Assembly: GCF_947496985.1 (NCBI RefSeq)
Contig: NZ_CANMEZ010000006.1
Span: forward strand, 186,001 to 250,000
Length of the DNA stretch: 64,000 nt
Reading direction: 5' to 3'
Source of the DNA: an uncultured Kordia sp.
GTDB taxonomy: Bacteria > Bacteroidota > Bacteroidia > Flavobacteriales > Flavobacteriaceae
Of this stretch, positions 9,683-17,414 are shown piece after piece. Within the stretch, counting starts at the first letter, position 1. The number at the start of each line of letters is the position of its first letter. Made by a program: the position numbers and the translations under genes. The notes under the pieces are model-generated. The model worked only from the letters and a program-made list of their open reading frames with translations, had not been told where the DNA came from and did no database searches.

Positions 9683-10621
9683 ATGAAAGCGATCTCAAGA
9701 CATCTTATATTAGTTGGACTTACCATTGTGGGAACTATTATTGCTTGTTCCAATGTTAAAAACGACACAAAAACGCCTACTGCCATCCAAGCAACCGCTG
9801 AAGAAAGTACTGCACAAGAAACTTCTGATGAGTTTAAAAAGTATTGGTATAGCGGAACTGCTGAATTGACTTCTTTTGAGTTAGAACAATCCCGTTATGG
9901 AGAAATTCATAAAGGAAAATCAGTATTGATTTATGTGACAGAAGATTTCAATCCTACAAAACAAGTAAAAGCTGATCAGCATCGCACAAATAATGTTCCC
10001 ATTTTAAAATTGAACAATACTAAAAAATTCTACACTGGAATTTATCCATATAGTGTTATGACAAGTACATTTTTTCCTGTGAGCAATAATAAACACGCAA
10101 TAAAAATAACTTCGTCCATGCAGGAATGGTGTGGACATATTTTTACGCAGCTCAACAATAGAGCGAAATTTGAAGTACAATCGTATTCTTATTTTGAAAG
10201 TGAATCAGATCAAGAATTTTCAATTGACAAAGCTATTTTAGAAGATGAATTATGGACAAAACTCAGAATTGACCCTTCAAAATTGCCTCTGGGAACAAAC
10301 CAAATCATTCCTGCATTTGAAGTTTTACGCATGAAACATATTCCTTTAAAAACATATGAAGCTACCGCAACATTAACTAAAATTGGTAAAGCTTCTTTGT
10401 ATACGTTAAACTACTCAAAATTGAACAGAAAATTAGAAATTTCATTCAACAATAGCTTTCCATACGATATTTTAGGATGGACAGAAACTTCAACAAGCGG
10501 TTATGGAACTAATGCAAAAACATTAACCACTAAAGCAACAAAGATCAAACAGTTAAAAACGCCGTATTGGTCAAAAAATAGTGCTAAAGACAGCATTTTA
10601 CGTAAAGAATTAGGTTTATAA
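9683..10621 (+). CDS. Lipoprotein of the flavobacterial 'Maf-like' family
   Basis: 312 residues with a lipoprotein signal peptide (lipobox near TIIAC, Cys22). The body matches, from memory, a conserved flavobacterial family often labelled septum formation inhibitor Maf: a YWYSGTAELTSFELEQ-type start, a conserved GIYPYSVMTSTF segment and a QEWCGH segment. It has none of the nucleotide-pyrophosphatase features of true Maf, so that label should not be trusted. It is probably a periplasm-facing outer-membrane lipoprotein. Function unknown. A strong terminator lies about 180 bases downstream. Confidence 0.75.
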   Translation: MKAISRHLILVGLTIVGTIIACSNVKNDTKTPTAIQATAEESTAQETSDEFKKYWYSGTAELTSFELEQSRYGEIHKGKSVLIYVTEDFNPTKQVKADQHRTNNVPILKLNNTKKFYTGIYPYSVMTSTFFPVSNNKHAIKITSSMQEWCGHIFTQLNNRAKFEVQSYSYFESESDQEFSIDKAILEDELWTKLRIDPSKLPLGTNQIIPAFEVLRMKHIPLKTYEATATLTKIGKASLYTLNYSKLNRKLEISFNNSFPYDILGWTETSTSGYGTNAKTLTTKATKIKQLKTPYWSKNSAKDSILRKELGL

Positions 10622-10797
10622 ATCCTACAAAATAAGCCTTTAGTCAATAGCAATCAAATAGCGGTTATATGGTAAAACCGTAACTGAAAATGCTAAAATT
10701 TCACGATATTTAAGTGTAATAATCTGATAAATTATTTACTAAACATATTTAAGTCATATTCCACGCTTAACCTGCTTGGCTTAGATATCTCATTTAG

Positions 10798-10838
10798 AAA
10801 AGGATAAAATATGCCCTTATTTTATCCTTTCTTCTTTT
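10798..10838 (+). terminator. Rho-independent terminator
   Basis: A perfect 12-base stem (AAAGGATAAAAT with its complement, loop ATGCCCTTA region) is followed by CTTCTTTTTTT. It follows the lipoprotein gene ending at 10621. The T-rich tail is on the plus strand only. Confidence 0.75.
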
Positions 10839-10916
10839 TTTGTGAAACTCAATTTTGAATTAATCCAGTTGATGAACGAGATCCTTTTTTAATCATTCAT
10901 TAAATTTTTCAATGTT

Positions 10917-12776
10917 TTAGTAAACTTCCAACATAGCATCGATAGTATTTACAGTGACTGAATGATAGTTTGGACGTGCTTTTTCATATATACGCTTTGC
11001 ATCTTCCAATCGGTTATTACGTTTGAATGCTTTGTATAAAGTTGACACATACCAGCGACGACCAACTGTCATTAAAAAATTATCTATATGTGTATCAACA
11101 TTATTTGCATGATAATCATGATTGATGGCTTGTTCAAACCAAACCATAGCGATATAAGAATTTGTCGCATTTGAAAAATTACATGCAGTATCCAACTTTG
11201 TGAATTTTTCTAATGAAATTCCTACAGGAATATTTCTGATAAAGTGAATTTTTTGTTGAATGTTCCAGTTTTTCTTGCACAATTCTTCTTCCTTAATTGT
11301 TCCCTTTTCCCATTGTTCAATTGCTTCTTCTACTTTTTGAAATTTATCCGATTGTATCTTGACAGCATTCTTAGGAATTCCTGCTTTGTAAACCCAATTA
11401 TCTACATTAAAATCTATATTATTTTTTTGTAATAATTCAGTATTTAGATAATCAATGAATTTTTCTGTAGTCATTGTAGAAAATGCATTCTTGTTAAAAT
11501 ATTCTTTTAAGAAAACGTCCATTTTAGCACGTCCAACTGTTACCTCTAAGGTTCTTAAGAATAAATATCCTTTATCGTAGGCAATGCTATTCATTCCGTC
11601 ATCAGGGTTTTTCCCTTTCAAATCGAGTTTTAAATGTGTTGCTTCTGGCTGATTTTTGAAGTTTTCTATTTCTTCTGCTAAATCTTGTCTACCAATAGAA
11701 GCTAGCATGTTTGCATATTCTTTTCCATATAAAGCTTCCATGATACGCATTTCAAAGTATACTGTAAAACCTTCATTCAACCAGAAATCATTCCAAGTAG
11801 CATTCGTTACTAAATTTCCAGACCATGAATGTGCCAATTCGTGTGCTACCAAACTTGTTAAGCTTCTATCACCTGCAATAACTGTTGGTGTTGCAAAGGT
11901 TAAACGTGGATTTTCCATTCCTCCAAACGGAAAACTTGGCGGTAATACTACAACATCAAATTGGTCCCAAGCATATGCTCCATATAGACTTTCAGCAGCA
12001 TTTACCATTTTTTCCATATCGGCAAATTCGTAATGAACTTTGTCTATCATTGATTTTTCGGCATATACACCAGTTCTCGGGCTGATTTCTTTGTACACCA
12101 AATCACCAACTGCTAAAGCAATTAAATATGGTGATATAGGTTGTTTCATTTTAAAACTATACTGACCATTTTCATTTTTAGCTTTTGGATTTTCTGCACT
12201 CATAATTGCAAGTAAGTCTTTTGGCACCTGTACATTCGCATTATATGTTAAGCGAATTTGCGGACTATCTTGAATAGGAATCCAAGTTCGTGTTAAAATA
12301 GCTTGTCCTTGAGTTAATAAAAATGGATGTTCTTTATCAGCAGTTTGTTGTGGATTTAAAAACTGTAATGCTTCTGTTTTATCAGTAGTTTCGTAAGTAA
12401 TGGCTACTTCTTTCGAACTTGCTGAAATAGGAATCGTTAATGCTTGTCCCAATACGGCATCATTCGCGCCAAGCGTATACTTCACTTCATTCCCATCAAC
12501 TGTTGCTTTCTGGATTTTTAAATTCTTCGCATCAAATACTATTTCAGTACCTACATAGTTTTCTATAGTATATGTTGCTGTTCCTGAAATATTTTTTTTA
12601 TCAAAATTTACGTTAATATCTAATTGTAAGTGTTTAGCAACAGCCTCATTAGGTTTGGCATATGAATGTGTATCATTAGCATACGTTGGTATAGTTTTCT
12701 TTTCTTTTTTGGTAGTTGAACAACTTACTATTAAAAGTGTAAGCAGTAAAAAAGCAGTATTCTTTAAAATATTCAT
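10917..12776 (-). CDS. M1 family zinc aminopeptidase lipoprotein
   Basis: 619 residues. A lipoprotein signal ends at Cys19 (IVSC). The M1 domain shows the substrate-anchoring GGMEN motif near residue 287, the zinc motif HELAH (His312, Glu313, His316) and the third ligand Glu335 in LNEG. The C-terminal ~150 residues form a helical domain like that of leukotriene A4 hydrolase-type M1 enzymes. It should remove N-terminal residues from peptides in the envelope, probably for nutrition. It is encoded alone and divergent from the precursor-peptide cluster. Confidence 0.93.
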   Translation of the reverse strand: MNILKNTAFLLLTLLIVSCSTTKKEKKTIPTYANDTHSYAKPNEAVAKHLQLDINVNFDKKNISGTATYTIENYVGTEIVFDAKNLKIQKATVDGNEVKYTLGANDAVLGQALTIPISASSKEVAITYETTDKTEALQFLNPQQTADKEHPFLLTQGQAILTRTWIPIQDSPQIRLTYNANVQVPKDLLAIMSAENPKAKNENGQYSFKMKQPISPYLIALAVGDLVYKEISPRTGVYAEKSMIDKVHYEFADMEKMVNAAESLYGAYAWDQFDVVVLPPSFPFGGMENPRLTFATPTVIAGDRSLTSLVAHELAHSWSGNLVTNATWNDFWLNEGFTVYFEMRIMEALYGKEYANMLASIGRQDLAEEIENFKNQPEATHLKLDLKGKNPDDGMNSIAYDKGYLFLRTLEVTVGRAKMDVFLKEYFNKNAFSTMTTEKFIDYLNTELLQKNNIDFNVDNWVYKAGIPKNAVKIQSDKFQKVEEAIEQWEKGTIKEEELCKKNWNIQQKIHFIRNIPVGISLEKFTKLDTACNFSNATNSYIAMVWFEQAINHDYHANNVDTHIDNFLMTVGRRWYVSTLYKAFKRNNRLEDAKRIYEKARPNYHSVTVNTIDAMLEVY

Positions 12777-12817
12777 AAAAATAGGATGCGTATAATTAAG
12801 TTAAATGTGATTCTTCT

Positions 12818-12825
12818 CAAAGCTA
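12818..12825 (-). promoter_or_regulatory. Candidate -7 box for the M1 peptidase gene
   Basis: On the minus strand this reads TAGCTTTG, a match to the Bacteroidota TAnnTTTG box, about 40 bases before the start codon. No clear TTTG -33 element sits 19 bases upstream, so the call is weak. Confidence 0.35.
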
Positions 12826-12877
12826 CACAAATTATTGAGAATACCCGAAAATTGTAATAACTGTATCTACTTATAAA

Positions 12878-12892
12878 TACGGTGTTTCCGTA
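12878..12892. promoter_or_regulatory. TACGG-N5-CCGTA inverted repeat
   Basis: An inverted repeat in the sequence AAATACGGTGTTTCCGTAA, 55 bases before the first precursor-peptide gene. A very similar element (TACGG-N4-CCGTA in AAATACGGTTTTCCGTAA) precedes the eight-gene operon at 31498-31511. It looks like a regulator binding site; the protein is unknown. Confidence 0.35.
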
Positions 12893-12947
12893 ACAACCTT
12901 TCAATCCTTTTTCTTAATTTTTCATCATTAACCAAAAAAATATAATC

Positions 12948-13133
12948 ATGTTAAAAAACATTTCAAATCTCAACGGAGTAAAAAAGTTAGACAAAGACAC
13001 ACAAAAAGCTATGAATGGTGGAAAAGGTAGATTTTGTGGAGGAACAGGAGGAATTCCTATCGGATGGCCACAATCACAATGCTTTGGATGGGGAATTCAA
13101 TGGTATAACGGTCAATGTTATGCATGCTACTAA
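12948..13133 (+). CDS. GG-leader precursor peptide, Cys/Gly/Trp-rich core
   Basis: 61 residues. The leader MLKNISNLNGVKKLDK... ends in a double glycine at 24-25, the cleavage signal of peptidase-domain ABC exporters. The 36-residue core is rich in Gly, Trp and aromatic residues and has four Cys. The leader closely matches that of the peptide gene at 13792 but not those at 13159 and 13475. It is first in a probable three-peptide transcript; the next gene is 25 bases downstream and there is no terminator until 13683. A bacteriocin-like or signalling peptide is likely. No modifying or export gene is near. Confidence 0.75.
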   Translation: MLKNISNLNGVKKLDKDTQKAMNGGKGRFCGGTGGIPIGWPQSQCFGWGIQWYNGQCYACY

Positions 13134-13158
13134 TCATTAATTTATTAAATATACACAT

Positions 13159-13443
13159 ATGAAAAAAAGAGAATTTAAAAGTTTACAGTTAAACAAGAAA
13201 TCTATTTCAAACTTAGAAAAAACATCCACAAAAGGTGGATACCAATCTCAAAATGGTTCTTGCTATTGGCAAGATTGCCCATCTAGAGATCCTGATTTTA
13301 TGAGCGATTGCTATTGTCCTTTCCCTGGTGGAAATGGCGGTAACAACACAAACAACTGCCAAACACAAGCCAATTGTGGTTCTAACAATTCTTGCGCTTG
13401 GGAAGATTGTATGGAATCAATGCCAAACGGTGGTGGTTGCTAA
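13159..13443 (+). CDS. Class I lanthipeptide-like precursor, Cys-rich
   Basis: 94 residues. The leader (MKKREF..SLQLNKKSIS) matches the leader type of Bacteroidota class I lanthipeptide precursors and ends in GG at 26-27. The ~67-residue core has nine Cys and many Ser/Thr/Asn, including a CYWQDCP segment repeated in the next gene. Such Cys plus Ser/Thr would suit thioether or disulfide formation, but no LanB, LanC or LanM gene is in the window. An overlapping reading frame in 13328-13474 is a by-product of the downstream gene's frame. Confidence 0.75.
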   Translation: MKKREFKSLQLNKKSISNLEKTSTKGGYQSQNGSCYWQDCPSRDPDFMSDCYCPFPGGNGGNNTNNCQTQANCGSNNSCAWEDCMESMPNGGGC

Positions 13444-13474
13444 AAAAATTATGCAAATCAGTAAAATAAGAACC

Positions 13475-13657
13475 ATGAAAAAAAGAAATTTAAAAAGCTT
13501 ACAGCTCAATAAAAAGTCTATTTCGAAAATGCAGGATTCAATTCCTATTGGCGGACAAAACTCTAATAATAGATTGTGTTATTCTGAACAAGTAGGAACT
13601 TGTTATTGGCTCGATTGTCCGTTTCCGGAAAGTCGTATTAGAACGAGATGCTGTTAA
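13475..13657 (+). CDS. Class I lanthipeptide-like precursor (paralogue)
   Basis: 60 residues from the ATG at 13475, which begins a leader nearly identical to that at 13159 (LKSLQLNKKSIS). GG is at 26-27. The 33-residue core has five Cys and repeats the CYW.DCP segment of its neighbour, so the pair arose by duplication. A longer in-frame start upstream would run through the preceding gene and destroy the leader match, so it was rejected. A UUCG-loop terminator follows 26 bases after the stop. Confidence 0.75.
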   Translation: MKKRNLKSLQLNKKSISKMQDSIPIGGQNSNNRLCYSEQVGTCYWLDCPFPESRIRTRCC

Positions 13658-13682
13658 GCTATACAATTTATTTTTACACACA

Positions 13683-13709
13683 AAGCGAACTTCGGTTCGC
13701 TTTTTTTGA
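13683..13709 (+). terminator. UUCG-tetraloop terminator of the peptide cluster
   Basis: AAAGCGAAC-TTCG-GTTCGCTTT followed by a T run. The C(UUCG)G tetraloop is exceptionally stable. The same hairpin follows the peptide genes at 13792 and 23316. Confidence 0.85.
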
Positions 13710-13791
13710 TACTCACTTAAAAAGATAACAAAAACTAGGTAACAATAAACACTTTAAAGAACATAAATATTATTAACCATAATTTTTTATC

Positions 13792-14007
13792 ATGTTAAAA
13801 AAGATTTTAAATGCTAAAGGAGTTCAAACATTGAACAAAAAAGAACAAGCAAAACTTTTGGGAGGTCTTCCATTATTTAAATGTGTTCCAGTTACTAGTT
13901 TTTGTATTCCACAAAGTAGAGCTAATGGAAAATTAGTTGACAGACAAGGTAATTTCATTCGTTGTTGCTATGTAGCAACCTCAATTGCAACGCCTATTGG
14001 AAGTTAA
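13792..14007 (+). CDS. GG-leader precursor peptide, second leader type
   Basis: 71 residues. The leader (MLKKILNAKGVQTLNKKEQ) parallels that of the gene at 12948, with GG at 24-25. The 46-residue core has four Cys, two adjacent (CC). It lies between two UUCG terminators, so it is probably transcribed alone. No processing gene is nearby. The product may be a bacteriocin-like peptide; the activity is unknown. Confidence 0.72.
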   Translation: MLKKILNAKGVQTLNKKEQAKLLGGLPLFKCVPVTSFCIPQSRANGKLVDRQGNFIRCCYVATSIATPIGS

Positions 14008-14019
14008 AATTTATCTTAG

Positions 14020-14043
14020 AAGCGAACTTCGGTTCGCTTTTTC
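14020..14043 (+). terminator. UUCG-tetraloop terminator
   Basis: Stem AAGCGAAC, loop TTCG, stem GTTCGCTT, then TTTC. It has the same sequence as the hairpin at 13683 and follows the peptide gene ending at 14007. Confidence 0.8.
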
Positions 14044-14110
14044 TTATGTTATTATTGGGTAATGAATTTAAAAAAATGCTCCTATTCGTCGTAACATAAA
14101 AACTAAACTC

Positions 14111-14635
14111 ATGCGAAATTTAACAGAAGACGAATTGACACTAATCAGAATGAAATACAAAAAGAACCTAAAAAGCTTTCTCTTTAGTGGAATTTGGCCA
14201 ATATTGTTTGTGATAGCTGCATGTACAATTCCTGTACATTTTTTTAGTAGAAATGCTAGCAATGCAGGTATGTCTGGAACATTAATTGGTCAAGGAGCTA
14301 TCGGTTTTATTATTGTTCTATTGGTGTTCATTGGAATCATTACCTATAACTATATAAATTCTCCATTTTTCTCTTTCTATCAAGATTTACAAGACAAAAA
14401 GAAGATTATTAAGCGTATTCGTATCAAAGAAATTATAGAAATTGATCTTGAAAACACATCTGATTATAATCTTGAAAAAGGATACACGCATCAAATTGTA
14501 TATTCAGATAGAATTATGTTTGTGCCTAGTAAAAAGTTTGATAAACATATACACCCAGAATTACTAGAAGCAACGGAGATGTTGATTCATTATTCTGAAC
14601 ATAGTGAAATAGAATTAGTAAGGGAAATTGTATAA
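14111..14635 (+). CDS. Two-pass membrane protein, unknown function
   Basis: 174 residues. A charged N-terminal helix is followed by two hydrophobic segments (about 22-42 and 56-82) and a ~90-residue cytosolic beta-rich tail with KRIRIKEIIEIDLE. There is no recognised family motif. It stands between the peptide cluster and a PIG-L deacetylase gene on the same strand, with its own spacing on both sides. An immunity-protein role for the neighbouring peptides is conceivable but unsupported. Confidence 0.6.
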   Translation: MRNLTEDELTLIRMKYKKNLKSFLFSGIWPILFVIAACTIPVHFFSRNASNAGMSGTLIGQGAIGFIIVLLVFIGIITYNYINSPFFSFYQDLQDKKKIIKRIRIKEIIEIDLENTSDYNLEKGYTHQIVYSDRIMFVPSKKFDKHIHPELLEATEMLIHYSEHSEIELVREIV

Positions 14636-14762
14636 GAAAAAAGCGATTAAAATTCTTGTTGGTTTTGGTATAAAATTTCGACGAAAGTTAAAGAACGTTA
14701 AAAACTATATTTCTGTAGTTGAACTTTCCTATTTTTGAAATTACTGAACCAAATATTTCCTA

Positions 14763-17294
14763 ATGAAAAAACACATGTTGTTTATTTTAGTGCTATGTAT
14801 ATTTACATCTGTAAGTACAGCACAAAAACCTGATAAACTATCCTCCAACCAAATCTATGAAAAAGTACAAAAGTTAAACTTCTTAGGCTCTGCATTATAC
14901 ATTGCAGCACATCCTGACGATGAAAACACACGACTTATTGCATACTTAGCAAACAATGTAAAAGCACGTACCGCTTATTTATCATTAACACGTGGTGATG
15001 GTGGACAAAACTTAATAGGTCCTGAAATTCGTGAACAATTAGGTGTCATTCGTACACAAGAATTATTAGCCGCTCGTGGTGTAGATGGTGGACAACAACT
15101 ATTTACACGTGCCAATGATTTTGGTTATTCAAAACATCCGGATGAAACTATGGATATTTGGGATAAAGATGAAGTACTAAGCGATGTGGTTTGGGCTATT
15201 AGAAAATTTAAGCCAGACGTAATTATTAATCGTTTCGATCATAGAACACCAGGAAGAACACACGGACATCATACTGCATCTGCTATGTTAAGTATGGAAG
15301 CTTTTGATTTAGCAGGCAATAAAAATGCGTATGCTTCTCAATTGTCAGATTACGAAGCTTGGCAACCGACACGTTTATTTTTCAATACCTCATGGTGGTT
15401 TTACGGAAGTCGTAAAAAGTTTGAAGAAGCAGATAAAAGCAAAATGTTGAATTTTGATATAGGTGTATACTATCCATTAAAAGGATTATCAAACAACGAA
15501 TTGGCTTCTATTGCAAGTAGTCAACACTTATGTCAAGGTTTTGGACGTGTAACAACTCGTGGAACACAACAAGAATATGTAGAGTTTTTAAAAGGTGATT
15601 TCCCAACAGATAAAAGCAATATCTTTTCAGGAATTGATACATCTTGGAATCGTGTTAAAGGAGGAAAAGCTATTGGAAACATCTTAACAAATATAGAAGC
15701 TAATTTCAATTTTGTAAATCCTGCAGCGCACTTACCTAAATTAATGGAAGCGTACGAAATGATTCAAAATTTAGAAGATCAGCATTGGAAAGCAATCAAA
15801 TTAGTTGAAATTGAAGCTATTATTCAGGCTTGCGCCGGATTGTACATAGAAGCTTCTGCTGCAGCTTCAAGTGCAACACCAAGAGCCAATGTTCAAGTAA
15901 ATATAGAAGCATTAAATAGAAGTACTGTAGACATCAAACTAAAAACAATCATGTCTACTATTGATAACAAAACAACTACAAAAACACTTGCACTTTTACC
16001 AAATAAAAGAGAAAACTTCACACTTGATGTAAGCTTGACAACTGACGATTACTCTGCACCATATTGGTTATACGAAAAAGGTTCACTAGGTATGTATAAA
16101 GTGGAAAACCAACATTTACGTGGATTGCCAGAAACACCAAGACCGGCTGTTTTAAAATTTAATCTTGAAATTGCTGGAAAATCAATTACAATTACAAAAC
16201 CTGTTATCTATAGATATTCAAAACCAGACAAAGGCGAATTGTATCAACCATTTGAAATTTTACCTGAAGTAACGGCTAAATTCAAAGATCCTGTAATTAT
16301 ATTTTCAGACAATAAAGCAAAAGAAATTCCAGTAACCATCAAAGCTGGAAAAGATAACTTAGATGGGTATGTAACTATAAAACATCCATATAGCTGGGAA
16401 GTATATCCTAAAAAGCAAAAAGTTACCATTGCTCAAAAAGGAGATGAAGCAACCTTGATGTTTACTGTGGTTCCACCAGCAACACAAAGCGAAGGAACAT
16501 TAGTTCCTGAAGTGTTTATTGGTGATAAAAAATATACACTTTCATTAAATGAAATTGAATACGATCATATTCCAAAACAATCGGTTTTATTACCTTCAGA
16601 AACAAAAGTGGTGCGTTTAAACATTCAAAAAAGCGGTCAATACATCGGGTATATTCAAGGAGCTGGAGATGCTATTCCTGAAAGTTTACAACAAATTGGA
16701 TACGACGTTACTGTAATTGATCCTGCTACAATTGATGCCGCAACACTTGAAAAATTTGATGCTATTGTTGTTGGAATAAGAGCTTATAATACAGTTGATC
16801 AATTAAAGTTTAAGCAAAAATACATTTTAGACTATGTAAAAAATGGTGGAAATGTAATTGTACAATATAACACAAATCGCCGATTAAAAGTAGCACGTGA
16901 AGAACTTGCTCCGTACCAACTCTCATTATCTAGAGATCGTGTTACGGATGAAACGGCTTCAGTAGAAATTATTGCGAAAGATCATTCTATTGTAAACTTT
17001 CCTAACAAAATTGAAGCAAAAGATTTTGATGGTTGGGTTCAAGAACGTGGATTATACTTCCCTAATAGTTGGGGAAGCGAGTTTACGCCAATCCTTTCTA
17101 TGAACGATAAAAATGAAACTGCAAAAACAGGAAGTTTATTAGTTGCCAAATATGGAAAAGGAAACTATATCTATACAGGATTGAGTTTCTTTCGTGAATT
17201 ACCTGCAGGAGTTCCTGGTGCTTACAAACTGTTTAGCAACATGATTTCTGTTGGAAAAACACAAGTAATCAAACAACCACAATTAAAAAACTAA
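14763..17294 (+). CDS. PIG-L family deacetylase with C-terminal amidotransferase-like domain
   Basis: 843 residues with a signal peptide (1-20). Residues ~35-300 form a PIG-L/LmbE domain with the zinc-site AAHPDDEN and a second site in the HGHHTAS region. A beta-rich middle (about 370-600) resembles NEW3/Ig-like modules. The last ~220 residues (IGYIQGAGDAIPESLQQIGY, GGNVIVQYNTN) look like a class I glutamine amidotransferase/ThuA-like fold. Secreted PIG-L enzymes de-N-acetylate glycans. A small membrane peptide gene and a symporter gene follow on the same strand without a terminator, suggesting deacetylation coupled to uptake. Confidence 0.88.
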   Translation: MKKHMLFILVLCIFTSVSTAQKPDKLSSNQIYEKVQKLNFLGSALYIAAHPDDENTRLIAYLANNVKARTAYLSLTRGDGGQNLIGPEIREQLGVIRTQELLAARGVDGGQQLFTRANDFGYSKHPDETMDIWDKDEVLSDVVWAIRKFKPDVIINRFDHRTPGRTHGHHTASAMLSMEAFDLAGNKNAYASQLSDYEAWQPTRLFFNTSWWFYGSRKKFEEADKSKMLNFDIGVYYPLKGLSNNELASIASSQHLCQGFGRVTTRGTQQEYVEFLKGDFPTDKSNIFSGIDTSWNRVKGGKAIGNILTNIEANFNFVNPAAHLPKLMEAYEMIQNLEDQHWKAIKLVEIEAIIQACAGLYIEASAAASSATPRANVQVNIEALNRSTVDIKLKTIMSTIDNKTTTKTLALLPNKRENFTLDVSLTTDDYSAPYWLYEKGSLGMYKVENQHLRGLPETPRPAVLKFNLEIAGKSITITKPVIYRYSKPDKGELYQPFEILPEVTAKFKDPVIIFSDNKAKEIPVTIKAGKDNLDGYVTIKHPYSWEVYPKKQKVTIAQKGDEATLMFTVVPPATQSEGTLVPEVFIGDKKYTLSLNEIEYDHIPKQSVLLPSETKVVRLNIQKSGQYIGYIQGAGDAIPESLQQIGYDVTVIDPATIDAATLEKFDAIVVGIRAYNTVDQLKFKQKYILDYVKNGGNVIVQYNTNRRLKVAREELAPYQLSLSRDRVTDETASVEIIAKDHSIVNFPNKIEAKDFDGWVQERGLYFPNSWGSEFTPILSMNDKNETAKTGSLLVAKYGKGNYIYTGLSFFRELPAGVPGAYKLFSNMISVGKTQVIKQPQLKN

Positions 17295-17297
17295 TTC

Positions 17298-17402
17298 ATG
17301 AATACTGAAAAATTTGTCTGGAAAAAGATGTACACCATCATCTTAGTTGCCAACTTAGCATACATCTTATTGTTTTATATACTCATGAATATTTTCTCCT
17401 AA
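17298..17402 (+). CDS. 34-residue single-pass membrane peptide
   Basis: The ATG at 17298 opens 34 codons ending TAA at 17402. It has a basic N-terminus (KFVWKK) then one hydrophobic helix (about 12-32). It sits 3 bases after the PIG-L stop and 12 bases before the symporter start, so translational coupling is likely. Small membrane peptides beside transporters can be accessory subunits; that role is inferred here. It is short, so chance is possible, but the composition and the tight fit support it. Confidence 0.6.
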   Translation: MNTEKFVWKKMYTIILVANLAYILLFYILMNIFS

Positions 17403-17414
17403 CCCACTGACCAA

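Noticed and set aside
9683-10621. Septum formation inhibitor Maf
   Set aside because: A common database label for this lipoprotein family, but no Maf pyrophosphatase features are seen and the signal peptide puts it outside the cytosol.
14068-14262. 64-codon minus-strand frame near the peptide cluster, as an immunity gene
   Set aside because: It overlaps the real membrane protein gene at 14111 on the other strand and has no independent support.
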